A DNA stretch of 64,000 nucleotides from Straminergon stramineum (taxonomy: Eukaryota > Streptophyta > Bryopsida > Hypnales > Calliergonaceae): positions 22,139,001 through 22,203,000 of the forward strand of contig OY987265.1 in assembly GCA_963920665.1 (NCBI GenBank), read 5' to 3'. Made by a program: the position numbers and the translations under genes. This document shows, piece by piece, positions 26,001 to 38,553 of the stretch (its first letter is position 1; the number at the start of each line of letters is the position of its first letter). The notes beneath the pieces are model-generated. The model saw nothing but the letters and a program-made list of their open reading frames with translations. It ran no database searches and had not been told where the DNA came from.

Positions 26001-29000
26001 GCACCTGGTTGGGGGCTACCAAACCTACTTTTATCGATTCGGACTCTCAAAACCTACTCAGACTACAACTGAAAAGAGCTCGTCATCCATTGCTTTTGCA
26101 ACAACACCGAGAGGCTTTGAGGGAAGCCAAAGCCTCATTGAAGTCCAAGTCAAAGGTACACAACGTCGTTCATACATTAACCTCCAATGTCATTTAGTTT
26201 GCTGCTTGCTTTTTGAATTTCGAGTTAGATGATTATTTAGCTCAACGTCTTTTGATTTGTATTCAAGGCTTACATTACACCGGGACTGCCTCGTCCAACA
26301 TGGAGATTTTACTACAGGTCTTTATCTGGTTCGAATGCTAGCTAGGACAGAAAGCTACCAAAACCTTAACTACAATGAGCAACTAAGGCACTGTTACCGT
26401 CATTGATTCAGAATCTCGGGAGGCTGAAGACAAGGGCAGGCACGATGATGGCAGCTCTGGAAGATATAAACGCCGCAATTGCAGAAGCAGAAGCTGAGGT
26501 TTGTTTTGCTGCATTTGGCTCAGAGATCATCAAAATTCATCAGTGCATATGCCTTATCTAGGCTTATATGTAATGCTGCTGTGTCTCTTGCGTTTGCACT
26601 TGAGACCAGCATTTTGGCATCTGTACTTAATGAATGGAAGGATGAACCTAAGGTGCCTGTTAGGTGACAGAATTGGAGGAGAATTCACCTGTGCCGATTG
26701 ATGTGCGGGTGATTGGTGAGACAAGAGTGGTGGCGATCACAGGACCGAACACGGGAGGAAAAACTGCTACTATTAAGACCGTAGGCTTAGCTGCTCTCAT
26801 GGCCAAATCAGGTATGTTATACAGACCTTATTGTTTTGACGTTGGTTTCTTGTGCATATGTTCACATTTCAGAATGAATAGTCTTGAGTTTATCATTTAC
26901 ACGCAAATAATGCTTAACGTTCTTGCAGGACTTTTTGTGCTTGCCATAGAGCCAGTCGTGTTGCCATGGTTTGATGCCGTACTGGCAGATATAGGTGACG
27001 AGCAGTCATTAAGCCAATCACTTTCGACATTCTCGGGTCACCTGCATCGGATTAAGGTTGGTAGCCTTTGTCGAAGTTCAAATTCAGTAGCTTTCAATTT
27101 ATCATGCTGATATTGGATTATATGACTCGGAAAGGATATTGGCCTAAGTTCTCGCAGATATGTGTGGAGAACATGATATGCTGTCAACAAGATTTTCTGC
27201 ACTCTGGATTCAGTTATGTCATCCAAAGAGAATCAGCGAGAGGAAGCTTGGGTTCTGTACAGTGGCACGCATGATAGATGTTATAGCCTATAGTTTTGTC
27301 TAATTTATGATATAGCTCTGTTTTCATTCATTTGCAGCGTATTAAAGAAGCGTCCACGGGTAACTCGCTGGTGCTGCTGGATGAGGTCAGCAAAGCTTTA
27401 TTCCTTGCAGCTTAATTTTGTTTGCCTTCTTAAGACTGTAGGTTACTACCGTGTACGAATGGTGAGGTAGACTCAGTATATTGTTATGCCTGCTGACATC
27501 GATCAAAATTTTTCATGATATCTATTTTATTTGTTGCTTATTGTAATAGGAAGAACTCTAGCAAATGCATGATTACGGTTTCTTCAGGTAGGCGCAGGTA
27601 CAGATCCAACAGAGGGGGCCGCCCTGGGAATGGCCTTACTTGAATCATTCGCACAAAGCGGCAAGGGGGGCTCGTTCCTGACTATGGCCACAACGCATCA
27701 TGGAGAGCTGAAGACCCTCAAATACAGTGACTCAAGATTTGAGAATGCTTCAGTGGAGTTCAGCGAAGAAAAGCTAAGGCCAACCTACAAGCTTTTATGG
27801 GGCATTCCTGGTGAGTTTTTACACCAGCTTGTCTCTTGTCGCTATAATATCCTGGGATCTCGCGTGTTTGATCTATGATTATGGTGTAGTAAGTCTGCAT
27901 GATTGCAAGTGCCCGTTGAATTTTCTATGTCATTACTGAAGCTTGCGCTGTGCAGGGAGGTCGAATGCGTTGAACATTGCAGAGAGGCTCGGTTTGCCAA
28001 AGGATATCCTGGTAGTAGCTAGGAGCCTTTACGGGGTTGCGAGTGCTCAGCTCAGCGAGGTAACCTGGTTCTTGACGCTTTCAAGGGAAGCCAGTTGTTT
28101 AACCCCTGAAGGACTGAGGATGTATGGTTTGAAAATGACCCAATTCAATTGATCATATTTTGAAAAATATAATTCAAATGGTGCGAACTTTTATATCACC
28201 AGAATCGATGGAGAACTTCGCATGTATTTTCCAAAAAATAGATAAAATTTAACAGGACTGCTAAATAATAATGGAGCCCGATTTTGGCCTGCTGATCCTT
28301 ATGGTTTTAACAGTTCCATGTCTTTTTTCTGGATATTTTTCAAGGTATCCACTCTCCAGAGTCTGATTTTGACGGTTTCTGCAGGTTATTATGGAGCTTG
28401 AACAGGCAAAGCGTGACTACGACCAAGATATGGCAGCAGCAGACTCTCAAATTGCGTACGTTTTGAACACCTTTGACAGTCGACAAGAATATTTATCAAT
28501 CTTCTCTCTTATCGATTGCGGAGATTGGAGAAATATAGGTTTTTTTGCCATGAAAAGAGAGTCGTCTTTAATCTGAAACCCTGCAAAACTGTGCAGGGAG
28601 GCGCGGTGGCTTCTGAAGGATTTATTTGCTGCGTCGAAGAGGCTTCAAGAAAACCACCGTCTCCTGGACCTGCAGACGGCTGACCGTGTTGCTGCAGCTG
28701 CAGCAGCTGCACGGTCGCAACTACATGCAATTGCTCGAGATGTGAAAAGCAGCGCTCTTAGAAGCAAGCCTTCAAATGCTAATACTCAGTTGCTACAAAA
28801 CGAACGGAACTCCAATGCAACAAAATCGAAACAGATAGCGAATGCCACAGCCAACACACCTCGCAGTAAGTTTTCAGTGGGTAGATTTGGATGTACTATG
28901 GTTTTGATTCCTTTGCACGCACTCTGGATAGCGAGTTTGACGGTTGAATGCTACTTTTTTTAATTGATGTATGATATATGCTGCCTGCTCCCTCTCTAGG

Positions 29001-29178
29001 TTCGAAAGGTGTCGCTGTCCCTGCCGTTGGTGACATGGTGTATGTGCCCAAGCTTGGTCGGAATGCGAAGGTCATCGAAGTGAAGGGCAACAAGAAGGAA
29101 CTTACAGTCCAATCAGGATCACTGCAAGTGAAGGTGAAGTTAAAAGAGATCCAATGGCCGGGCCTTGTGCAAGCTTAA
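23031..29178 (+). CDS. MUTS2: MutS2-family protein, organelle-targeted type, no Smr domain
   Basis: Eighteen exons: 23031-23561, 24010-24177, 24262-24345, 24436-24486, 25124-25183, 25284-25366, 25457-25580, 25794-25853, 25979-26155, 26412-26498, 26664-26811, 26929-27056, 27338-27385, 27588-27810, 27956-28059, 28385-28455, 28597-28865 and 29000-29178. The frame is continuous, giving 864 residues. MutS2 proteins are ABC-type ATPases related to mismatch-repair MutS but linked to recombination or ribosome rescue. The core begins near residue 107 ([20 protein letters not shown]). The preceding ~106 residues, rich in Ser/Thr/His, look like a plastid or mitochondrial transit peptide. Walker A GPNTGGKT is at ~502-509, the signature region at [18 protein letters not shown], Walker B SLVLLDE at ~577-583, and the H-loop at [10 protein letters not shown] coiled-coil linker and a KOW-like end ([19 protein letters not shown]) follow; then it stops, lacking the C-terminal Smr nuclease domain of bacterial MutS2. 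This matches the plant MUTS2B type. Confidence 0.92.
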
Positions 29179-29791
29179 GTTTCACAGTATGCTTTCCAGT
29201 GCCGTTTTAATGAGTGGATGAAGGAAAGATTAAATCAATCATTTATGAGGTTACTTGCAATACTGTGTGCTTTAGGAGCGTTGGAAGCACTATCTGAGAT
29301 TAGGAAATCTTTGAGAGATCAGGATCAGCCAGGGGATTGACCATTTATTTCAGAAGAGTACCGGTACAAAGTACAAACAACTTTTCAAGGGAGATATAAT
29401 GTCATCTTTCTACCCTTATTTGTGTTCGGTGCTCTAATTTTGCTGCTGACTGTCTTGAATTCTTGCCAATTTTCACCAACTCATTGAACAAAGTGCTTTA
29501 AGGAAAAAAAACTATCTTAATTTGCACCTTCGCTAGTGGAGGTGAATGACTACACGTTACCAGAGTACGGTACTGTACATCAGTGTGAGTGCATTGAAAG
29601 TTTTCAATGTTTTACTCATCTAACGACAAAAAAATCACACCAAGTATCCTTTTTCTCTAAAACGTATTCCTCAAAAACCTCTCATCAAAACACTCTGGTA
29701 AAATCTGCAAATTCTGCAGAGGTAGTGAATGGCTTGCTACACAAGGTGTGATTGCTCCTACAATTAGCAGAAATGAAATGAACACTTGGGG
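29179..29791. other. Convergent intergenic region between MutS2 and FBL4-like gene
   Basis: 613 bp between two stop codons facing each other. It must hold both 3' UTRs, so the transcripts may overlap. No other gene was seen. Confidence 0.5.
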
Positions 29792-32700
29792 TCACAGATC
29801 CATGCAAAGCTCTGTCAAGATGGTGGCATGTCTTCTCCGTGTTCGATCTGTAATCTTCCACTTTTCCACGAGGACCTTCTTGAGAGAATTACAACCGGCA
29901 CAAACAGTAGCCACGCCCACCGACGTTATACAAGGGCAATACACCATATGACATGATTCTAAAGTCTTGCAATTCGTCACCAACTGACCTATCCCTATGT
30001 CCGTGATTTTCCGGCAATGTGAGAGGATGACCTCCTTCAACTGCGGGCACCCCTTTCCCAGAGCTGCAAGGCCTATGTCTCCCACATTCTGCACAAAATA
30101 GGAATATATTAATCTACAAACCATCACATCCCTTACAACTATGGCAGCGCACCCTGGAATCAAAAACACTGACGTCTCTTACCAAATCCTATCAGATTCT
30201 TCATATAAAGATGGTCTGACAAATGACTAATTTTCTTTTAATGCTTGCCATGGTGCGGTCACGAGAATGAAAAGAGATGGCATGAGGTAGAAATACGCTT
30301 AAAAAAACCCTCAAAAAATAGTAAACAAGTTGGATAGTTCAAGGTGGTAAGACCAATTGTGAAAGAAAAGGTACTGTAGAAAGAGGGTGCACTGGGTTTT
30401 TTGTTACGACCTTCACGGCTCTTCCAGGGATAAGAATATATCCCAAAAGTTTAGCAATTGATATCGATCGGAGTTCGTAAAATTCCAATGAGTTTGTTTT
30501 GATGTGACAGAAATTGCTTTATATAAGTACCTGGCAAACGCTGATATCAAGGTGAATAAGTGACGGGCATCCACCAGCAATGCTTGATAACCCCACATCG
30601 CCCACACGATGGCACCCACTCACGTTCAGGAGTCGCAGTTGGTGGCATCCTTGGCCAATTGCAATCAAGGAATCGTCGCCGATTCTGCTAAGCCAGGATC
30701 CAACAACACCAAAATAGTTAACAAAACGTGCCGAAAATGAATTAATTAGTTCGTAACCCCTAATAGACCAACGATTCATGGTTTGAAAATGATCAATTCA
30801 ATCGATCATATTGTGAGAAATACAATTCAGAAAGGGCCAGAAACACCAACATCAGTGAAGAAAATTGCACGTATTGGTTTAAGAAGAAATAAATTGAACA
30901 AATGAACGTCCCATGTGACCTATCAAAACTGCTAAATTAAATGAGCCCCAACTAGGGTTCTTAGTACATTAGGGGATTAAAAAACAGCTTTAAAAACGTA
31001 ATGGCGACTAGATAAAAAGGTGAAGCAAAAGATAGAGAGGTACCTGTCACAGAAACGAAGACTCAGATCTGTCAGCTTCTTGCAATGGGTCCCAAACGCC
31101 ATTATGCCTCGATCGCCGACCTGCACAGGCCATTAAAGATGTTACAAAGGTGTTGAGATGACGAAATATACAAGGGACTAAACTTCTAGACTTAAAAAAG
31201 AAAAAACAATATTCACCTTGTAACAACGTCGAATATGCAATCGTCGCAATTGGTGACAGCCCAGAGCGATGTTGCGGATTGCCACATCACCAATTGACGA
31301 GCAATCTACCAAATGCAGGGCCTGAAGCTGACTACAGCCTTTTCCGACTTCCACCAATCCTTCATCGCCAATCTTCTGGCAATACTTAAGAACAAGCTCT
31401 TGGAGTCCCCTGAATAAAAATGCATTGAATTGGTAAAAAGTTGTTTTACGTTAATTGCACCAGAAGTCAACAACTATGCTCAAGAGAAAGCATGGAGCAC
31501 AGCACAAAGGACGCTCTTCCTCAGCAACAATTCTCAACCGAAAAGGGTTAAATATTGCCTGTATCACTTAATATTGATATCGAGTTCAGTGAGGTCGAAA
31601 TCATGATGCAGGACAAAGAGGAGTGGCTCCTACCGACAAGACCGACCCACAGCCTGGAGACCCGCTGTGCCGATATTGTGGCAGCCGTTTATTTCCAATA
31701 CTGCAAGTTGAGGGCAGCCACTAGCAATGGCTGCTAGGCTACGGTCGCTCACGTAGTACGAGTCACTCAAGGTGACTGTCCTCAGCTTTTTGCATCCCCC
31801 TCCAATAGCCACCAGACTCCTGATATTGATCCATTTGGAAATAAATGAAGGGTATATGCGTGGTGGCCGAGCATGTCAACAATCTGAACTGAAATCTTAT
31901 TCCATAAGCAAAGTATAATGTTCTGTGCTACTTAAACATCTTGCAAACCCAAATGAAAGCAATGAACATAATTTTCAGTACAATCAGTGTAGTTCAGAAA
32001 TTTAAGATAACTTCAAAGAGCGAATTTTCATAAAAGTTTATTGCCTTAAATGATTGATGCACCCACAATGGACGTCAAGAAAATGAGAAAATTGGTTACC
32101 GGTCCGTGAATTTCTGAAAGCTGAACAGGGCCAAAGTCTCCAACAAAGTGCAATTCCGGCCCACCACTTGCAAAGCCTCATCACACACATTCACACACTG
32201 AAGCCGAAGCATTTGCAGTTGTGAGCAACCTTGTGCAATCGCCAACACCCCATCCGTCTGAATGCACTCCGAATCCAAAGTGAACTTCTTCAGCATGACA
32301 CAATGGCTGCCCACAGCCTGCAACGCCACATCTGTCACACGTGCACACGCTGCAATTCCTAGCGACTTGAGCGACTTCCCACAGCCTTCCGCAATTCCCA
32401 CGATGCCATCATCAGTGACCGCCTCACAAAAACGTAAGTTGAGTTCCTCCAGCTGCTTGCAATATCTGCCCACGGCTTCTAGCCCACCGTCCCCAACGTA
32501 GCAGCCCTAATAAACGAACATAACGTTACCATCAAAGCCTCGGGCAACATAAATATAAAAGGACCACTGCCATGATAGAATGTTGAAATAATGACTTGAT
32601 ACATAATAGACATGCCATCGATGCGGACCTCAAGCTTCAAAAATCTTAGCAAATTCAAAACTGTATTTCATGGTTTGAAACTTCCTAGAACAATAGATGA

Positions 32701-34147
32701 TCGAGTCTTAAACTTCCACAAGAGAAAAGGGGAACCTATGTAAAGAGGAAATAGAAAGGATTCTTTGACAGAATAACTTCAGAAAGGAGCATGCCATACC
32801 TGCATGTCCAAGACCTTCAAACCACTGCATGCTTTGGCGAAAATAACGAGACCGAAATTGGTGACTGTAGAGCACCATATCAAGCAGAGCTTTTCTAGCC
32901 TGGGACAACCTTCCGCCAGAAACTGAAGTCCCCTGTCCGTGAAATTACTTAATCCAGTGTCAAGGTTATCATCGTCACATGCAAGCACCGCATGTTGTCC
33001 AGATCTTCTCCTTTTCCTGGACAATGGCACCCCCATATCCTTCCCCTGCCACCAAACAAACACAACAACACAAACGCTCAGATGATTTATTATCCAAGAC
33101 CTAAAGTGAGAAATGCATAATTAAAGTGAGCACAAAGCATGCATACACCCAAACGATTCTAAACATCCCTAAAACTCCCATTCCAAATACTAAAGATACC
33201 TATGCAAAAACACAACACATACACTTACATGATTCAGAAAATCCCTGAAGCTTCGATTATCCACGAACTAAATAGAGAAACGCGAAAAAACTCAACACAT
33301 ACACTCACATGATTCTAAATATTCCTAAAGCTTCCATTCCAAACGCTAATGTGAAAACATGCAAAAAATAATTCACACACACGATTCGAGAAATTCCTAA
33401 AGCTTGGATTCAAAAACTTAAGTGACAAAAGCAAAAAATCAGAACACACTCATACAATGAAACCATCTAAACGTACCTAAAGCCCCCATCCCAAGAACTA
33501 AAGAAAGAGATGCAAAAACACAACTCAAACACTCACACGATTCGGAAAATTCCAAAAAGCGTCCATTCCAACAGCTAATGCGAAAACATGCCGAAACGAA
33601 TTCACATACATATGCACATACACGGACACGATTCGAGAAATTCCTTAAGCTCTTTCCATATCAACAGCTAATGTGAAAACATGCAAAAACCAATTCTCGC
33701 ACACACGCACACACATACATGATTCGAGAAATTCTTGAAACTTCTTCCATCCCAAGAACCAAAGTAAGAAATCGAGTACGAACTGCCAAAAACGAGACCC
33801 ATCCCCGCATGTCGACTTACAAGAAAATGGCGCATGTTGCGGGAGCAGAGCGCATGTGTGTGTCGATGCGCGACTCGGCGGTTGACTGGCAACGGCACCG
33901 GCAATCTCTCATCCACACACACTTGCTTGAGATTGGTGAAGCGTTGCACCATCTTGGCCAAGCAAGTGTCGGACTGTCCCGTGGCGCCCAACGTCAAAGC
34001 CTGTCGGCTGTTCCTTTCCAGCGTCCACCAGCGCTTGCACACCAACGCACAGGCGTCGCGATCGCTGCTCCGCCCGTCCACGTACTTCAGGATCTCCATC
34101 AACGCCTCGTCGGGCAACATGCTGTTGATCAGGTCCGACCCTCTCAT
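29792..34147 (-). CDS. FBL4: F-box/LRR protein, FBL4-like
   Basis: Eight exons on the minus strand: 34147-33821, 33045-32800, 32506-32100, 31819-31634, 31409-31217, 31120-31044, 30684-30531 and 30088-29792. The splices are frame-consistent, giving 628 residues against ~610 in Arabidopsis FBL4. It is the substrate-recognition subunit of an SCF ubiquitin ligase. An F-box sits at about residues 8-50 (LPDEALMEILKYVDG..DRDACALVCKRWWTLER), followed by a variable linker with a basic patch (SRKRRRSGQ, nuclear-type), then about 18 cysteine-rich leucine-rich repeats such as LEELNLRFCEAVTDDGIVGIA. The C-terminus EKWKITDRTRRR..LCMDL matches the FBL4 tail. The start MRGSD was chosen because the FBL4 family opens this way; an upstream in-frame ATG at 34225 would add 26 residues. 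Its substrate is unknown. Confidence 0.93.
33130..33775. repeat. Intronic minisatellite, ~80-bp unit, about 8 copies
   Basis: Inside intron 1 of the FBL4-like gene (33046-33820). A unit of roughly 75-95 bp repeats with divergence. Each copy contains an ACACATACACTCACA-like CA-rich run, ATGATTCGAGAAATTCC, TAAAGCTTCCATTCCAA, and CTAATGTGAAAACATGCAAAAA. It accounts for nearly all of the intron. Confidence 0.75.
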
Positions 34148-35506
34148 TTTGCTGTCTTGGCTTCGCTTGGCTCCCCTCCGAAAATCTACAATTACAATCC
34201 TTACAATCTTCAACCAATTACCCAACCATAGCCTCCACCCAATTCATCCTCTCTCCCAAAATTCAACCCCAATTCGGATTCCCCACCAAACTGGTAAAAA
34301 TCCACGCAAAAGTGTGCGTCCACCCCCAATTGCGCATCGACCGCGGAATTCATATCCTGCGCTTGCGTTCGAAATTCCTACGCCACGCTTCGCACCAAAC
34401 ATCCTGCCAAGAAAACAAACAGGGTCCAAACGTTCAAGAGCGGCACACCAGTAACCTCTCAAATCCACAACCAATGTGATCCACAACCCACTTCCCAATT
34501 CACGCTCTCAAGAGAAGACCATCAAATGAAAACTGGTGCAGTCCGTCTCTATCAACCGCCATAGCCGGCTTTGACCCACCAAGACCCAGAGCTCCATCAA
34601 GCAAAAGCGCGTGACCACTCAGCCATCATCATTCGCAGTGGGTGTACGATCTCAAGTGGGAAACCCTATGCCTCCAACAAAAGCAGAAAAAAAGCTTGCA
34701 ACAACCAAGGCTAGAAAACTGCAACTTCGATTTTATAGTTTAGTTCTTACCATAGGGGGAGGAGGTCGCGACGATGATGATGGTGATGGTGATGAGGCCA
34801 CCCAGGCATCAGTCTAATTTAAGTTAACTTACAATCATCAAAGTTTAAGTAAGTTAAGTGATGTGGAGAGCTGGCTGGAGATCGAAGTGTGGAGGCGAAG
34901 CAACTGACGGTCTGCAGGAGGCGAAGATAGAAATGCAATTATCAGGCATGGACTTTGGACTATTTATAATGGCTGGGGTTTGTTTGTTTGTTTGTTTGGT
35001 GGGCGGGGTGTGTGTGTGTGTGCGTGTGTGCGTTGGGGATTCTTTTGGTAGAAGGAGGAGCAGGGGTACTTGTGACCTGGAATTTTAGGTTTGACTGCGA
35101 GACTGGTAACTTAACTTTCATCTGCATTGGATTGATGGATTCCGTCCCGCTGAGTGCTCTGTAACCACCTCTTCTAACCGACTCACTGCAACTCTCTCCG
35201 CTATAGAGAGAGTGGGTTAAGTTAACCTTTACACAACATTCACTTGACTAGAGAGCAGTCCAAAGGGGAATCAAAAATCTTCTTGATGCAGGGTATGAAT
35301 CTTGTTGCTTGCCTAAAGTTTGTACAGTTACAAAATGCAAAAGTAAATAGTGGATAACTTACTAGTGCTCTGACTTTGCAATCTGAATGCGGCCATACTC
35401 ACTATTGAAGTGGGTGCATTAGGTTGAAACATCCCCACAAAATACAAAAAGTCATTGAATTCCTAAAGTCTCAAGAGTTCCCGGGAGGACTCTTGGGACT
35501 TTGGAT
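34148..35506 (-). promoter_or_regulatory. FBL4-like gene leader and promoter region
   Basis: Moderate GC content next to the ATG. Simple repeats follow: GATGATGATGGTGATGGTGATGA (34771-34795), then GTTTGTTTGTTTGTTTG with a GT/GC run at about 34978-35032. No other coding exon was recognised. Confidence 0.35.
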
Positions 35507-35706
35507 NNNNNNNNNNNNNNNNNNNNNNNNNNNNNNNNNNNNNNNNNNNNNNNNNNNNNNNNNNNNNNNNNNNNNNNNNNNNNNNNNNNNNNNNNNNNNN
35601 NNNNNNNNNNNNNNNNNNNNNNNNNNNNNNNNNNNNNNNNNNNNNNNNNNNNNNNNNNNNNNNNNNNNNNNNNNNNNNNNNNNNNNNNNNNNNNNNNNNN
35701 NNNNNN
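35507..35706. other. Assembly gap (200 N)
   Basis: Exactly 200 undetermined bases, the conventional size for a gap of unknown length. Sequence and distance here cannot be trusted, and any ORF spanning it is meaningless. Confidence 0.99.
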
Positions 35707-38319
35707 GAATCCGTTTCTAATCTCAATTTTACCAATTCAAAAAAAAAGTCTTACATGAATTGGTTCTGTTTGCTTTTTAAAACAATCTCACTATTGGAAT
35801 TATTGCGTTTCAATTTCATTTTAAAGTTATCAACAATTTACTTTTTCCTTCTATCTTGTATCTACTTCAACTTAACAACTTTTTAAAGAATGAAAATCAA
35901 AGGGGGGGGGTCTTTCCCCTCTACAACTCTCAATTCAATTCTGTAACACAAAAAAAATTTAATTGACAATTTGTAGTACAAAAATTTTTAATTGAGAAGA
36001 TACAAAGCCTTATGATCTCATCACACTAGGGGCAAAATTATTCATTTTCTTCACTTTAAATGCTTTTATCTTGTGATTGATGTATTGAAAGATTATGAAA
36101 TTTCTTCTAACATTCTCATAGGGAGAGTGTGAGCATGTGAGTATAGAGTCTATAAGTCCATGAGGCTAGGGTTCTATATTATATAAACATCTTCTACAGA
36201 TATAGGTGTCTTTGTTATAGATTCTTTTTATCTTATAGTGTACTTATGTTATAGGTACATATGTTACAAATACCTTCAAATGATGTAGGTACATACCTAC
36301 AGCTAGGTTCAAGGCTTGTAGTCTCACATGTCTACACTCACACACTAGCATCATTGCCTACAATTGGACCAAAAAATAGTATATACTTTCAAAGAAGCAA
36401 TACAAATGAAAAATGCATCTTTTCATCCAAAATATATGAATTTATTATTAGAGTTTATGAGAGTTTACTAGAGTTTAATATTTTACATTGGTGATAAAAT
36501 TTGGAAATTTTTTATTGGCATATTTGATTTTAGAGATTCAAAATGAGTATGGAGAAGTCGAGAATTACAAAATTAATGACTACAAAAATAAGAGGCAAAT
36601 TTCTACATTATTCTTAGCTAGGGCTATGACGGGGGTAGTTCTCATTAGCCATAATTAGTGAGGTTCTTGAGAATGTGTTTTGGTACCCCTTTGGACTATT
36701 ATAGATGAAAAGTAGTGAGGTTTTCCAAACAATATATCTCAAAATTGTTGACATTAGTCATATTTCTTTTAAGAATTTTCTTTTACAATGAACATTGATT
36801 GTTTGGAAAAACGTTCAAGGAGTTGAGCTCAATTTGATCAAAAAAATTGATCATTTGCCACAAATCTTTATTAATCCTACTCTTGTGGAACTAATTGTGG
36901 AAGTATGATAGACTAGCTTGATTTGTATCAAACATCAAATCAACTTAATTTTAGAAGTTGTTGAGATTGCATCTTAATCAAAAAGTCATACATCAAAATT
37001 TTGAAATGAAATTCTTTGAAATTCATTGATTGTATTAGTATTAAAAAACTTTCGAGTAACCATTCCTTACACTCATAAAAACTTATTGGAAGTCACTTTG
37101 GGCACGCACAATTACTAAGGTCACCTCAAATAACAAGAAAACATACAAGCGAGGTTCAAAAAGATGACAAGTTGTATATATATTTTTTCTAGAATCTAAA
37201 GAATTACAAACATGTTTATTGTTGATCCTAGACCAATTGAAGTCTAAAGAAGAGTGAATCAGATTTGACCAATTTTTAGGTTTTGAGTTTTATTTAGAGT
37301 GAAGCATGGATTAAGGTAGTGTGAGCTAAAACATGGTCCTAGCTCAAAAAAGAAATACTTGATACAAAGGTATAGATTGGATTTTTTAATGCACAAAGGT
37401 TAAGCATTGCAAAGTAGGAACACAATTAAAGCACACTTCAAATTTTATGGTCAAAAATCTACTAGGATTTCATATATAATGAAAACTTAACATTTTGAAT
37501 TGAAATAAACATTTGTAAAGAGTAGTTCTAAAAATCTACACTACACAAATGAAGAGAACTAATATAAAAAACTACAAACCTTTAGAGGAAGAAAAAAACA
37601 AGATTTTGATATACTTGGGATATGTTTGCTCCTAGTATAATCAAAGATTAATATTTTGAACCTCAAGAAAAAAAATCCTTTTGAACTTAAACATATTCAA
37701 TTTTTGAAGGAATTTTCAATTCTGGTTTCAAATTTTATTGGAAATTCTTGATAAGTGTAGTAGTAGGTTTAACCATAATTATGGATATGATCTATGGATC
37801 TTATTTTACACCGAATTTAATTTTAAAATCATCATTAAATAATTCTCTTAAGATATATTTCATACTACATCTTCTCAATTTTAAAAATTTGGATTACCCC
37901 ATGATCCTTGACAAGTTAAAGCCCCCATATGCTTATACATTACGTTATTTGAATTAACACTCCTAGTTAGTTAGTATTAATCAATATTGGTTACTTCAAG
38001 CAAGATTAGAATGCTTACTTCTCTCCAAATCTCATTTTGTATCTCATAATGACATTACGCTTGGTAAATTTATGGAGAGTGAGTGCAAAAAATTATTTGA
38101 ATGAGTCTAGCCTATCAGTTTTCAAAACATCAATTTCCATCACTTTTAAAAATTCATAGTTTATTTATATGGTGTCCAAAAAATGCATTCTAACACAATC
38201 TAGAGTCTCCTTTTGACTCCCAACAATATCCCACAAAAACTTTTTTTATATACTAATTGGAAACCATACTGAATTCCCTTTTTGTTTTGTTTTTTCAGTT
38301 TCATGTGTACTTATGAACC
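35707..38319. other. AT-rich intergenic
   Basis: No gene seen. Contains the inverted copy C of the dispersed repeat (36,125-36,360), listed separately, and otherwise unclassified AT-rich DNA. Confidence 0.3.
36125..36360 (-). repeat. Dispersed TATAACATAGGTACC-rich repeat, copy C (inverted)
   Basis: Read on the minus strand it begins GATGCTAGTGTGTGAG and ends ACTCACATGCTCACAC, with internal ACATATGTACCTATAACATA runs. It aligns along most of its length with copy A and shares the ACAAGCCTTGAACCTAG block with copy D. Confidence 0.6.
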
Positions 38320-38553
38320 TTAATCCCTAAACAACGAGGCCGATGTTTTTTGTCCGATGAATGACACGAAATTTTGTTTGTGTAGGATAGAAGTGCAACT
38401 ATTCATCCTCGGAATTAGGGGTAGAAAGGGAAGATCTTCTACATTAGTTTGACTCTCAATGAGTATTTTTTATGTTTTTTAAGTAAATGATGATGTCACA
38501 CAGTTCCAAAATGGCTGATTTCCACGTTCACAAGCCCGGCATTCAAGGGTTAA
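38320..38553 (+). mobile_element. TTAA-bounded MITE, copy 1 (234 bp)
   Basis: Ends are TTAATCCCTAAACAAC and, on the other strand, TTAACCCTTGAATGCC. The interior aligns, in opposite orientation, with the element at 52,824-53,053 along its whole length (for example GTGCAACTATTCATCC and GTTCCAAAATG blocks). No ORF. Confidence 0.7.

Noticed and set aside
26271..26320. Candidate extra MutS2 exon ([16 protein letters not shown])
   Set aside because: It has an AG before it and a GT after it, but including it shifts the next exon into a stop. Skipping it joins the flanking exons in phase.
34148..34225. Upstream in-frame ATG for the FBL4-like gene
   Set aside because: It would add 26 residues that do not resemble the family; MRGSD at 34147 matches the usual FBL4 opening. 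Kept only as an alternative.
35424..35758. ORFs across the N run
   Set aside because: They exist only because unknown bases are read as open codons.
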